A stretch of 64,000 bases of DNA from Chitinophagaceae bacterium. Lineage in GTDB: Bacteria > Bacteroidota > Bacteroidia > Chitinophagales > Chitinophagaceae. Position numbers and translations under genes: made by a program. Below the pieces are notes generated by a model. The model made no database searches. It saw nothing but the letters and a program-made list of their open reading frames with translations, and had not been told where the DNA came from. The DNA is taken from assembly GCA_023957755.1 (NCBI GenBank), contig JAMLGT010000014.1, forward strand, positions 47,475-111,474. Reading direction: 5' to 3'. Below are positions 38,078 to 46,728 of the stretch, piece by piece. Numbering within the stretch: position 1 is the stretch's first letter; every line of letters starts with the position of its first letter.

Positions 38078-38826
38078 ACTCCTAAAGTCATGGTTTTGTA
38101 GAATGCGTTCCGATAACCCAGTTTTTTTAAAATGTGTATGAATTCCTGCTTTTCAGGAAACATTCGTACCGAATTGTTGAGGTACTGATATGCTTCTTTA
38201 TTTTTTGATACGAGCTTCCCCACTCCCGGTGTAATGATGTTCATATATGCTCTGTAAAAAGGATACACCAACTTTGAACCCGGTTTAGTGCTCTCCACCA
38301 CAATCAATTTTGCCCCGGGTTTCATTACCCGTTTTATCTCCAGCAGCCCTGTTTCAAGGTCTTCAAAATTTCGCACGCCAAAGGCTACTGTTGCAGCATC
38401 GAACGAATTTTCACTATAAGAAATTGCCTCACTGTCTTCCTTTCTCAACTCTATAGCTTCCTGTAAATGTGCTTTCATTACCTTTTCCCTTCCTATTTCA
38501 AGCATCCCTTCACTGATATCGATCCCTACCACTTTTCTGGGATGCAACAGTTTGTGAGCCATAATGGCAAAATCTCCGGTACCCGTTGCCACATCAATAA
38601 TATTTTGCGGATTATCCGGTTTGAGGATGCTGAGCGCCTTTTTTCTCCATCGTTGATCAATCCCCAGACTCAGAAACCTGTTCATAAAATCGTATCTGAA
38701 GGCAATCTTATCAAACATGGATTGCACCTGCTGCTTCTTACTGCCATCAGACACTTTAAAAGGAATGATGCTATCGTGAGGATAATGATTCACCTGCCAA
38801 AGATAGTTTATTGAATTACTATTCAT
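38050..38826 (-). CDS. ubiE: Menaquinone/ubiquinone methyltransferase UbiE (MenG)
   Basis: A SAM-dependent methyltransferase of the UbiE family, about 258 residues from the ATG at 38826 (an earlier in-frame start at 38847 is possible). It methylates demethylmenaquinone in menaquinone synthesis, the expected quinone in Bacteroidota. Motifs: VQSMFDKIAFRYDFMNRFLSLGID, the SAM motif DVATGTGDFAI, VGIDISEGML, and AATVAFGVRNFEDLETGL, which is a hallmark of UbiE. The C-terminal LGVCTIYCAEK is complete. Its last 28 bases overlap the porT start, so the two are probably translated together. Confidence 0.95.
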   Translation of the reverse strand: MNSNSINYLWQVNHYPHDSIIPFKVSDGSKKQQVQSMFDKIAFRYDFMNRFLSLGIDQRWRKKALSILKPDNPQNIIDVATGTGDFAIMAHKLLHPRKVVGIDISEGMLEIGREKVMKAHLQEAIELRKEDSEAISYSENSFDAATVAFGVRNFEDLETGLLEIKRVMKPGAKLIVVESTKPGSKLVYPFYRAYMNIITPGVGKLVSKNKEAYQYLNNSVRMFPEKQEFIHILKKLGYRNAFYKTMTLGVCTIYCAEK

Positions 38827-38874
38827 AAATGAGGCTGATTCTTTCACTTTTATTTTTCATTTATATTGCGTGCT

Positions 38875-39513
38875 ATGGACGTCATCAAGGCGCAATATCT
38901 AATCAGCAGCCCATCGGTTGAAAAGTGCCCTCCGGCTGACAAGCCGGAATACGCATTCATAGGAAGAAGCAATGTAGGAAAGTCGTCGCTGATAAATACC
39001 CTGGCAATGAACGAAAAGCTGGCACGCACCTCCAATGCGCCGGGAAAAACACAACTGATAAATCATTTTCTGGTTCAAAGTAAAACCTCCACAGACAGCC
39101 CCGGAGAAGAATGGTATCTGGTGGATCTGCCCGGGTACGGTTTTGCCAAACGCAGCCAGTCCACGAGAAGAGAGTGGGGAAAAATGACTGAGCGATACAT
39201 CACACAAAGGCCTAACCTGATGCAACTTTTTCTGCTGATTGACAGCCGGCATTCGCCACAGCAAATAGACCTCGAATTCGCACAAAAACTCTACGAATGG
39301 CAAATCGGCTATACTGTTATCTTCACCAAAACTGATAAGGAAAATCAACGGACGGTAGCTGCCCACATGCGCGCCTTTTCTGAAGCGCTGCTGAAACAAC
39401 AACAGTTTCTCCCACAGATGATCCTCACCAGTGCCGTAAAAAAATCAGGCAGAGGAAAGGTGCTTCAACTCATTGGAGCACTGAATCAGGAATTCAGGCA
39501 TCCGCTACCCTGA
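38875..39513 (+). CDS. engB: Ribosome biogenesis GTPase YsxC/EngB
   Basis: A 212-residue GTPase of the YihA/YsxC/EngB family that helps assemble the large ribosomal subunit. The G1 motif GRSNVGKSS is at 30-38, DLPGYGF gives G3, and FTKTDKE G4. The SNAPGKTQLINHF switch is typical. The ATG at 38875 is chosen over an in-frame TTG nine bases upstream. Divergent from ubiE with a short shared intergenic region; it runs into the terminator of the convergent barrel-sigma operon. Confidence 0.95.
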   Translation: MDVIKAQYLISSPSVEKCPPADKPEYAFIGRSNVGKSSLINTLAMNEKLARTSNAPGKTQLINHFLVQSKTSTDSPGEEWYLVDLPGYGFAKRSQSTRREWGKMTERYITQRPNLMQLFLLIDSRHSPQQIDLEFAQKLYEWQIGYTVIFTKTDKENQRTVAAHMRAFSEALLKQQQFLPQMILTSAVKKSGRGKVLQLIGALNQEFRHPLP

Positions 39514-39542
39514 TCCGCTTTATTCCCCTTAGGGCATAAAAA

Positions 39543-39560
39543 AACCCTCTGACGAGGGTT
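39543..39560 (-). terminator. Rho-independent terminator of the barrel-sigma-Spy operon
   Basis: A 7-bp stem (AACCCTC/GAGGGTT, arms 39543-39549 and 39554-39560) with a 4-base loop. On the minus strand the stem runs into seven T, 21 bases after the stop at 39582. It also lies 30 bases after engB. Confidence 0.85.
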
Positions 39561-39581
39561 GGCTTTTCATTTGTGGCTTTC

Positions 39582-39944
39582 TTAATTATTTCGTCTCTGA
39601 GGACGCATAGAGGGTTCAATATCGTCTTTAAACTTCTTGAACAAATCCTTGCCCATGATAGTCTGAAGTTCTTTATCTCTGCTTGCGGTCAACTTTTCAA
39701 AGGCAGAGCGATCAGGCATCTGGCCACTTTCTCTGGCTTCCTGCATCATTTTCATCTGATTGTTGTAGAAATCGGTAAAGACTGTCTTGGTCTTGTCCTG
39801 CTGATCCTGGGTAAGGTTAAGCGGGGCCAGCTTTTCCATTACATTCTTCACTCTTTCTTCTGTCGACATTCTCTGCATCTGAGCGAAAGCGCTTGTGGCT
39901 GAGGCAATAAAAAACGCCAGTGCTAACGTGATTTTTGATTTCAT
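39582..39944 (-). CDS. Small exported Spy/CpxP-like helical protein
   Basis: A 120-residue periplasmic protein with a signal peptide (about 1-21, ending AFAQ). The mature part is all-helical and charged, with MSTEERVKNVMEKLAPLNLTQDQQDKTKTVF, close to the LTxxQ pattern of Spy/CpxP chaperones. Those proteins bind unfolded envelope proteins or metal-stressed proteins. The tail is basic (RPQRRNN). It is the last gene of a five-gene operon after a related membrane-anchored protein, with an 11-base gap, and ends at a terminator. Confidence 0.78.
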   Translation of the reverse strand: MKSKITLALAFFIASATSAFAQMQRMSTEERVKNVMEKLAPLNLTQDQQDKTKTVFTDFYNNQMKMMQEARESGQMPDRSAFEKLTASRDKELQTIMGKDLFKKFKDDIEPSMRPQRRNN

Positions 39945-39954
39945 ATAGTGTATT

Positions 39955-40467
39955 TTATTTTTTCCCTTTTGATTGTTGAGGTTGCCTTGACATCCCGGGC
40001 ATTCCTATCATTCTGTATATCACCTTCCGAAAAACAGTATCAAAAGCCGGCTGCTGCTCAGGAGTACACAGATCTCTTATTCTGACAAAATAATTGCGCA
40101 TACCCAAATCCACTTTCTTTTGCTTACCTGCAATAGTGTCTGCAATATGTTCAATCAGGCTATCCGGCGTGCTCTTATCAAATACAGTGAAATAAAAACG
40201 CTCTTTCACATCTGTCATCCCCTCAAATGTTTGAGAGGTTCGCTCTCGTTGTTCTGCCCTTAGTTTCAAATAATCTGCGATCTGGCTCTCATTAAATCCC
40301 ACCTTTTCGCGAAGTGTGGATACCAGGCCACTATCCTGGCGAGAAAATCTACCTTCAAATTTTCGCTCTCTGGGCGCCAAAAAATACAGCAATAACATTG
40401 CGAAATTGGTGACAAGAAGCACTCCAATAATCAACAACAATACCCTATTAGATGATTTCGTATTCAT
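39955..40467 (-). CDS. Membrane-anchored Spy/CpxP-like (heavy-metal-sensor-type) protein
   Basis: A 170-residue protein with one N-terminal membrane segment (about 9-30: VLLLIIGVLLVTNFAMLLLYF) and a helical periplasmic domain. The stretch LREKVGFNESQIADYLKLRAEQRERTSQTF is like the metal-resistance/CpxP family (the LT..Q helix hairpin). Downstream, CTPEQQPAFDTVFRKV is the second typical helix. It may sense or bind unfolded envelope proteins. The ATG overlaps the stop of the preceding small membrane protein gene by one base (TAATG), which suggests coupled translation. Confidence 0.75.
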   Translation of the reverse strand: MNTKSSNRVLLLIIGVLLVTNFAMLLLYFLAPRERKFEGRFSRQDSGLVSTLREKVGFNESQIADYLKLRAEQRERTSQTFEGMTDVKERFYFTVFDKSTPDSLIEHIADTIAGKQKKVDLGMRNYFVRIRDLCTPEQQPAFDTVFRKVIYRMIGMPGMSRQPQQSKGKK

Positions 40468-40802
40468 TATGGATTCACCTTTTCGCCCTCAAATGGATTA
40501 GCACTCATTTGCAGATACTGATCTACTGTAGCTATTTCTATTTTGTTCCCTTCAGTAGCCGGATCTTCAGAACGCAGTGTAGTAGAAATAATCACAAACG
40601 CATTTACCACCACAATCAATACTACTGCTGCAATCGCCACCGAAGGCCTGATGAGAAAACCTAAAATCTTCTCCACAAAGCTCCCCTTAACCTCTTCTTG
40701 CATTCTGGCTTCGAGCCGTGTAAAGAAAAAGGGTCTGGGGTTTGCTTTTTCCAAACCATCCAGGCTGTTTAAAATGGATTCTATTTTTTGTTCTCTTTTC
40801 AT
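40467..40802 (-). CDS. Small one-pass membrane protein, probable anti-sigma factor
   Basis: A 111-residue protein with a charged cytoplasmic half (about 1-50), one membrane segment (about 52-74, VAIAAVVLIVVVNAFVII) and a short periplasmic tail. It lies 51 bases after the ECF sigma gene and overlaps the next gene by one base. Position, size and topology fit an anti-sigma factor, though no classic zinc-binding anti-sigma motif (HxxxCxxC) is present. Function is inferred from context only. Confidence 0.7.
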   Translation of the reverse strand: MKREQKIESILNSLDGLEKANPRPFFFTRLEARMQEEVKGSFVEKILGFLIRPSVAIAAVVLIVVVNAFVIISTTLRSEDPATEGNKIEIATVDQYLQMSANPFEGEKVNP

Positions 40803-40853
40803 TGATGTGATATATTCTTAGACGATATTTCCTTTTAAAACCAACGCTCCCGG

Positions 40854-41417
40854 TCAATCAAGAATGTCTTCAAGGTACTTTTTAAGATTCTTTTTAGCCC
40901 GCTGAAGCAATGCATCTACCGAATTGACACTCACCTCCATTATTTCACTTACATCCTTATAGCTGAGCATCTCCACCCTATTCAGAATAAATGCCGTCTT
41001 TTGATTCTCAGGCAAACGGTCAATTGCCTTAAAAAGCATGGCTGCATCTTCCTTATTCTCTGCTTTCACACCGGGATGCACAAAGTCTGCAGGATCGTGC
41101 ACCAACTCGTCGTCTTTCCCATACAGGCTTTGCAAAAAGGCGTTTCTCTTCTTCCGTTTCTTTTTCCTGATGGCATCCAGCGATTTTGTGACCGCAATTC
41201 TATAAATCCAGGTAGAAAGCTTCGACTGCTCCTTAAAGCTGTCAATCGATTCATACACCTGAATAAACACTTCCTGTGCCACATCCTCTGCATCCTCCTC
41301 ACTCTGTACTATGCCCAGCGCTGTATTATACACCATACTCTCCCAGCGCTCCACTATTGTTTTAAATGCTGCTCTGTCCCCCTCTTTCAGTTTTTCTATA
41401 AGTTGGCTTTCTTCCAT
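40854..41417 (-). CDS. ECF-type RNA polymerase sigma factor
   Basis: A 187-residue sigma-70 family protein. Region 2 (about 22-90) reads YNTALGIVQSEEDAEDVAQEVFIQVYESID and KLSTWIYRIAVTKSLDAIRKKKRKK. Region 4 (about 128-180) has LPENQKTAFILNRVEMLSYKDVSEIMEVSVNSVDALLQRAKKNL. It probably controls its own operon and envelope-stress genes. It follows the outer-membrane barrel gene after 24 bases and is followed by a small membrane protein that may hold it at the membrane. Confidence 0.94.
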   Translation of the reverse strand: MEESQLIEKLKEGDRAAFKTIVERWESMVYNTALGIVQSEEDAEDVAQEVFIQVYESIDSFKEQSKLSTWIYRIAVTKSLDAIRKKKRKKRNAFLQSLYGKDDELVHDPADFVHPGVKAENKEDAAMLFKAIDRLPENQKTAFILNRVEMLSYKDVSEIMEVSVNSVDALLQRAKKNLKKYLEDILD

Positions 41418-41441
41418 TCAGGAGCAGCAATTTTAGATATT

Positions 41442-44276
41442 TTAATGCATCATACCCGGTCCTCCAAAAAACCGCCCGTCCATACCACCGGATCTTTGAT
41501 TATTATTTGATTTCGGCTTACCAAAGTTCTTTATTTTATACGTAAACGTCAGCATAAAATATTGTTGTAATACCTGGTTTCTGGTATCCTGAATGTAAGA
41601 TTCTGTCACATCTCTTGTAATGCTCTTGTTCTGTTTTAGAAGGTCAAATACGCTCAGTTTCAACTCGCCCCTTCTGTCCTTGAGAAACTTCTGTCCAATG
41701 GCCACATTCCATAACCAGAAACTCTGGTTAAATCCATCTGACAAACCACTGTAAGATTCATTAGACAGGCTATTCTGGAGGAAGGTTCCTTTGTTGCTCA
41801 ACAGGTTGAACGAAACTCCGGTGCTGGAAGTGAAATAGTTGCTGTTTTGTTCCGGACGAATAGAATTATCAACTTTATTAAAGTTAGCAGTATAAGAAAT
41901 ATTGAAGTCCACATTTTCACTGATGTTACTAGCCAATACTACACCCACATTGTAGTTGTAGCTGTTAGAAATGTTCTCCACATTATTCAATAAGCCCGGC
42001 TGCCTTGAATATCCAAACCCTGCATTCATATTAAGATTGGTCTTTATAAACTTCAACGGGGTGCTGTAGGTAAAGAAGGTACGTGCGTTATAATACCCGT
42101 CCAGGTTCACCGGTTTTGAAAGCTGAGATCCTCTGTGGAGAATGATTCCGTTTGCAAGTGTAGAGTCTTTAGTAGCTGTGTAAGTGGTATTACTGATATA
42201 ATCATTCACCAGCGAGACAAACGCATTGGCAAAGAAACTTTGCTGGCTAAACCTGTTCGTGTAGGAGTAACGGGCCATCAGCCTGTGTGTGTATTGTTGC
42301 TTCAGGTCTGGATTACCTGTTGAATAAAACAACTGATTGCTTGTGTTGATTACATCCTGCAACTGACTGATGGAAGGAGAGTTCACACTGGTTCTATAGA
42401 ACAGGCTGGCGCTCCCATACTGACCTAACTTACGCCTTAGCATCGCATTCGGCAGGAAGTTGTTGAAGGTATATCTTACTCCGTTTGCACTGGTGCTGCT
42501 CAAATCGCTGTATTGATAATCCGCTCCCACGGAAATGCTGTTGTTCCTGTCTCCATTACGGAGGGTGATTCCGGCATTCTGAGTGTTATAAGAGTTGTCG
42601 TAGATATTACTCAATACCGCATTATAATCATCATACTTCGAAGTGGAATTATTAAAATCAAATGTCTTCTGGGAAGACGAACTCTTCTGAATTCCGGGCT
42701 TATAGCTCAACTGCAACTGTGTTTTGGCAGACAGAGGCTCCGTATAGGAAATGTTGAGACTATAGTTATTCGTATTGTTTTTCGAGTCGATAAAACGCTT
42801 TACAATCTCCGTGTTAAGATTGGGTTTATAATACCCGTTTGTAGCATCGTTATAAGTTTCGCCCTTACGATCACTCAGCGACACGTTGAACCCAACGGAA
42901 ATCGACCTTCCTTTCTTCTTAAACGAATGTCTGAAAAGCAGGTTGGCATTTGAGTTAAACCCATTCTGATCGTTAGTGGTTTTATTCTGTGTTTCACTTA
43001 ACAGATTAGTATGGTCGCTAAGCGTATTGGTACCAAGCACCTCGTTCAGCGAGTTATTCTTCTGGAATGATGTGTTGGTGGTAAAGATGAATGTATTATT
43101 TGAGTCCATTCTGTAGGTCAATCGTACATTCAGTCTGTGATTAAAGTTTTCGCTCTGCGAAGTTGTGTTTTCATCATAGAATGAGATCGAATCCAAACGG
43201 AAGTTCTGCCTGTTGATTACACGATCGTTATTGAGTTTACTGTTATTAAAGAAGTAGCTTGCCGACACATCTACTTTTTTGCCCCATGCATCGCTGAAGT
43301 TAACTCCCAAAGCATTGGTTTTGGCAATTCCGCTTTGCTGGCCTACAAAAAAGTTATTACCTCCGCCAAATCCGCCACCGGGGCCACCTCCACCACGCAT
43401 TCCTCCTCCGCGGCCACCGGCATTTACCAGATCTTCAGAAGAAAAATTTTGCTGATTGATATTGTTTGTAAGGCCTACCAATGATATACGGCGGGCGTTA
43501 TTGAAGAAACTGATATTTCCCCCGCCGAGATACCGATCATCCGTACCATACGCTGCATACACACGTCCGAAATTACCCTGGCGCATATCGGCTTTCGTAA
43601 CAATATTAATACTCTTGGTTGTGTTTCCATCATCAAATCCGGTCAGTTGTGCCTGATCACTCAATTTGTCAAACACCTGAATCTTATCGATAATTTCTGC
43701 GGGAAGATTTCTCAGGGTAGCCGTTGCATCATCACCAAAAAAGTCCCGGCCATCTACTGTCACTTTTCTTACGGTTTCGCCCTGCGCAGTTACATTTCCT
43801 TTGTTGTCCACCGTTACACCCGGCATCTTCTTAATCAGATCTTCACTGGTAGCGTCAGGATTCACCTTGAACTGACTCGCAGAGTATTCTGCAGTATCCC
43901 CTTTCATTCTTACAGGAGGCTGCGCACCGCTAATCACAACGGCAGACAGGGTTTCCACAGCCTTATTAATAAAAATCATTTCAAAATCGTAATCGCTGTT
44001 CTTTAGAATGAACCCCTGCTTAACAGTGGTATATCCCACAGAAGTAATTCCCAGGATATAGCTGCCTGGCTTCACGCCGGTAAACGAAAACTCACCATCA
44101 TTATTGGTAATTGTTTCCCGAACCACAGTATTACTGTCTGTTTTCAAAAGCGTAACGGTAGCTTTAACTAATGGTGTGTTGTCAATCGCATCTCTGACAG
44201 TTCCGCTTACTTTCTGCGCATTGGCACTAAGGCCCAAAATCATCCCAAACAGGAGAGTTACAAAAAAATACTTCAT
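41442..44276 (-). CDS. Outer membrane beta-barrel protein with carboxypeptidase-regulatory-like and TonB-plug-like domains
   Basis: A 944-residue protein with a signal peptide (about 1-20, ending SANAQ). A carboxypeptidase-regulatory-like domain (about 21-110: VSGTVRDAIDNTPLVKATVTLL) is followed by a plug-like region (about 115-235: DLIKKMPGVTVDNKGNVTAQG; TVDGRDFFGDD) and a large barrel. A striking Gly/Arg-rich loop lies near 290-312 (GGRGGGMRGGGG and similar). The C-terminal end is Gly/Met-rich (FFGGPGMMH), not the usual aromatic barrel end. Such TonB-dependent receptor-like proteins without a partner lipoprotein are common in Bacteroidota; the ligand is unknown. First gene of the operon that contains an ECF sigma factor. 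Confidence 0.88.
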   Translation of the reverse strand: MKYFFVTLLFGMILGLSANAQKVSGTVRDAIDNTPLVKATVTLLKTDSNTVVRETITNNDGEFSFTGVKPGSYILGITSVGYTTVKQGFILKNSDYDFEMIFINKAVETLSAVVISGAQPPVRMKGDTAEYSASQFKVNPDATSEDLIKKMPGVTVDNKGNVTAQGETVRKVTVDGRDFFGDDATATLRNLPAEIIDKIQVFDKLSDQAQLTGFDDGNTTKSINIVTKADMRQGNFGRVYAAYGTDDRYLGGGNISFFNNARRISLVGLTNNINQQNFSSEDLVNAGGRGGGMRGGGGPGGGFGGGNNFFVGQQSGIAKTNALGVNFSDAWGKKVDVSASYFFNNSKLNNDRVINRQNFRLDSISFYDENTTSQSENFNHRLNVRLTYRMDSNNTFIFTTNTSFQKNNSLNEVLGTNTLSDHTNLLSETQNKTTNDQNGFNSNANLLFRHSFKKKGRSISVGFNVSLSDRKGETYNDATNGYYKPNLNTEIVKRFIDSKNNTNNYSLNISYTEPLSAKTQLQLSYKPGIQKSSSSQKTFDFNNSTSKYDDYNAVLSNIYDNSYNTQNAGITLRNGDRNNSISVGADYQYSDLSSTSANGVRYTFNNFLPNAMLRRKLGQYGSASLFYRTSVNSPSISQLQDVINTSNQLFYSTGNPDLKQQYTHRLMARYSYTNRFSQQSFFANAFVSLVNDYISNTTYTATKDSTLANGIILHRGSQLSKPVNLDGYYNARTFFTYSTPLKFIKTNLNMNAGFGYSRQPGLLNNVENISNSYNYNVGVVLASNISENVDFNISYTANFNKVDNSIRPEQNSNYFTSSTGVSFNLLSNKGTFLQNSLSNESYSGLSDGFNQSFWLWNVAIGQKFLKDRRGELKLSVFDLLKQNKSITRDVTESYIQDTRNQVLQQYFMLTFTYKIKNFGKPKSNNNQRSGGMDGRFFGGPGMMH

Positions 44277-44556
44277 TACTAAAATTTAAGTCCAACATAA
44301 GACGCCAGAAAAGAAACAATTCCCCTCCCCCTTTTTCCTGAAATCGTGAAATAAATCATAAAACCAATAATGGCACCGGAATTGTTAACGCCTAACTATG
44401 AGCGAAAAAGTTCACCGAAAGAAAGTGCCGGACAACTTATACCTCAATTAAATCAACTCACCAGATGGCCCATATCAACTCCCTTTATTCAATAAAAAAT
44501 AAAACCGAGTGTAAAAAATGGGTTACATTTCAACTTTAAACAAGGCGTTATCATTT

Positions 44557-45960
44557 ATGAAAATTGCATTTCACGGAGCAGCGCGCACAGTTACAGGATC
44601 CAAACACCTGCTTACACTATCCAACGGGAAAAAATATCTTTTAGACTGCGGTATGTTCCAAGGACTTGGAAAAGACACAGACTCACTAAACCGAAACTTC
44701 GGATTCGAAGCAAAGGAAATAGACCACCTCATCTTATCGCATGCCCACGTAGATCACTGCGGGCTGATTCCTAAGCTGATAAAGGATGGTTATTACGGTG
44801 AAGTATGGTGTACTCCTGCCACCAAAGACCTGTCCACCATCCTGATGGAAGACAGTGCCGGAATACAGGAATCTGATCTCAGATTCGTAAACAAAACCCG
44901 CGCAGCGCAGGGAAAATCTTACCTGCTCCCTCTTTATGATATGGAAGATGCTAAAAAAGCTGCACAGCATTTGAAGCCCATAGAATACGGGAAATGGCAC
45001 CGGATAGACGATTTTGTTGAATTATTATATCTCGACGCAGGGCATATTATAGGCAGCGCTACTGTACACCTGAAAATCACTGAAAATGGAAAGACTACCC
45101 GTCTCACTTTCTCGGGCGACATCGGCAGGTATCGCGATGTGATTCTTCGTTCTCCTCAGGAATTCCCGCAGGCAGACTATATCATTCTGGAAAGCACGTA
45201 CGGCAACAGGCTTCACGACCGCATCACCAGCACACCTGATGCGCTATTGGAGTGGATTACGAAAACATGCCTTGAAAAGAAAGGGAAACTGATTCTTCCC
45301 GCCTTCAGTGTAGGCCGCACACAGGAACTCCTCTTTGCCCTAAACCAATTAGGTCTGGAAAACAGGTTGCCTGACTTGCCATATTATGTAGATAGCCCAC
45401 TCAGCCTGGAAGCCACCCAGGTAATAGAGAACTATCCGCAATACTTCAACCCTCGCGTGCAGAAGCTACTGCAATCTGACAGCAAGCCTTTTGAATTCAA
45501 GGGTCTTCATTTTGTAAAATCTGTTGAAGAAAGTAAATCACTTAACTACCGTACAGACCCGATGGTTATTATCTCAGCAAGTGGAATGGCCGAAGCCGGA
45601 AGAGTAAAACATCACATCAGTAACAATATCGAGAATAAGCGAAACGCTATTGTGATGACGGGTTATTGCGAGCCTAATTCACTGGGTGGAAGGCTTAAGC
45701 TTCATCCGGAAGAAGTCGGCATATTCGGAGTAACGCACCAGGTCAATGCCGAAATTGGCGAGATTAAAAGCATGAGCGCACATGGTGATTATGAAGACCT
45801 GAGCCAATGGCTTTCGTGCCAGGATCCCAGACAGGTTAAAAAGCTGTTTCTGGTGCATGGCGACTATGATGTTCAGGTAGAATTTAAGAACCGGTTACTT
45901 GCCAAAGGATTTGGAGACATTGAGATTCCTCCACTGCACTATGAAATCGGGCTGGAGTAA
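44557..45960 (+). CDS. Metallo-beta-lactamase/beta-CASP family hydrolase (RNA-specificity domain)
   Basis: A 467-residue cytoplasmic protein, related to the eukaryotic CPSF-73 RNA-cleaving enzymes. The metal site HAHVDH is at 62-67, with a further motif FSGDIGR and, after the beta-CASP insert (about 200-370), GYCEPNSLGGRL and MSAHGDYEDLSQWL with zinc-binding histidines. The PAFSVGRTQELLFAL stretch is typical of the RNA-metabolising group. Exact substrate (RNA 3' end or other) is not known. The start ATG at 44557 (MKIAFHGAARTVTGS) is chosen; an in-frame upstream start at 44518 would add 13 unlike residues. It ends 2 bases before the convergent truA stop. Confidence 0.9.
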   Translation: MKIAFHGAARTVTGSKHLLTLSNGKKYLLDCGMFQGLGKDTDSLNRNFGFEAKEIDHLILSHAHVDHCGLIPKLIKDGYYGEVWCTPATKDLSTILMEDSAGIQESDLRFVNKTRAAQGKSYLLPLYDMEDAKKAAQHLKPIEYGKWHRIDDFVELLYLDAGHIIGSATVHLKITENGKTTRLTFSGDIGRYRDVILRSPQEFPQADYIILESTYGNRLHDRITSTPDALLEWITKTCLEKKGKLILPAFSVGRTQELLFALNQLGLENRLPDLPYYVDSPLSLEATQVIENYPQYFNPRVQKLLQSDSKPFEFKGLHFVKSVEESKSLNYRTDPMVIISASGMAEAGRVKHHISNNIENKRNAIVMTGYCEPNSLGGRLKLHPEEVGIFGVTHQVNAEIGEIKSMSAHGDYEDLSQWLSCQDPRQVKKLFLVHGDYDVQVEFKNRLLAKGFGDIEIPPLHYEIGLE

Positions 45961-45962
45961 TC

Positions 45963-46724
45963 TTATAGCCCATTATCAGGTAGCAACTTCTTATCAAGAG
46001 CCACCTCCGTGAGAAACAATCCATGTGAGGGCACAGAGAAATCAGCTCTGGAGCAATCCTTCGCTGCAATCACATCACGGAACCCATCGAGAGATAATTT
46101 ACCCCTGCCTACTCTGAGCATAGTCCCTACGAGCCCCTTTACCATACCCCTCAAAAAGCGGTTAGCTACTATGTGATATATCAGCATGCTATCCCTGATC
46201 GTCCACTCGCTTACCATGATATCACAAATAAAATGATTCACCTGTGTATTTCGTTTCGAAAAGGAAGTGAAATCTTCGTACTCCTTAAGAATCCCTGCAG
46301 CCTGCTGCATCTGTTCAATATCCAACCTGAAAGGGAAAAAATAAGCTGTCTTTCTTAGAAAAGGATCTTTCTCCGTATATATGTGATATTTATAGTCGCG
46401 CGACAACGCATCAAATCTGCAATGCATCTCATTGGGCACCCTGAAGAAATCCTTCAGGCATATATCATCAGGAAGGATTGCATTAAGATGATAGATATCA
46501 TTTTTCGCAGACGTAATTTCTCCATCGCTATCGAAGTGAAAATAATTCTGCAAGGCATGTACGCCGGCATCCGTGCGTGAGGACCCTGTCAGTGCATACG
46601 TCTTTTTATAATAGACGAGCAAAGCCCGCTCTACCTCTGCCTGTATCGTGTTAGCATTCTTTTGTATCTGGAATCCACCATACTGTGTTCCGTCATAAGC
46701 CAATTCAATGAAATATCTGGGCAT
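45963..46724 (-). CDS. truA: tRNA pseudouridine synthase A
   Basis: A 253-residue enzyme that makes pseudouridine in the anticodon stem of tRNAs. The start MPRYFIELAYDGTQYGGFQIQ, the catalytic aspartate in SSRTDAGVHA (Asp52), the DYKYHIYTEKDPFLR stretch and ANRFLRGMVKGLVGTMLRVGRG are typical. Length is normal for the family. It lies four bases downstream of the DUF4476 gene in the same direction, so the two probably share a transcript. Confidence 0.96.
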   Translation of the reverse strand: MPRYFIELAYDGTQYGGFQIQKNANTIQAEVERALLVYYKKTYALTGSSRTDAGVHALQNYFHFDSDGEITSAKNDIYHLNAILPDDICLKDFFRVPNEMHCRFDALSRDYKYHIYTEKDPFLRKTAYFFPFRLDIEQMQQAAGILKEYEDFTSFSKRNTQVNHFICDIMVSEWTIRDSMLIYHIVANRFLRGMVKGLVGTMLRVGRGKLSLDGFRDVIAAKDCSRADFSVPSHGLFLTEVALDKKLLPDNGL

Positions 46725-46728
46725 AGCT

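Noticed and set aside
38899..39402. Minus-strand frame of 167 codons opposite engB
   Set aside because: It is antisense to engB with intact GTPase motifs; no motif of its own.
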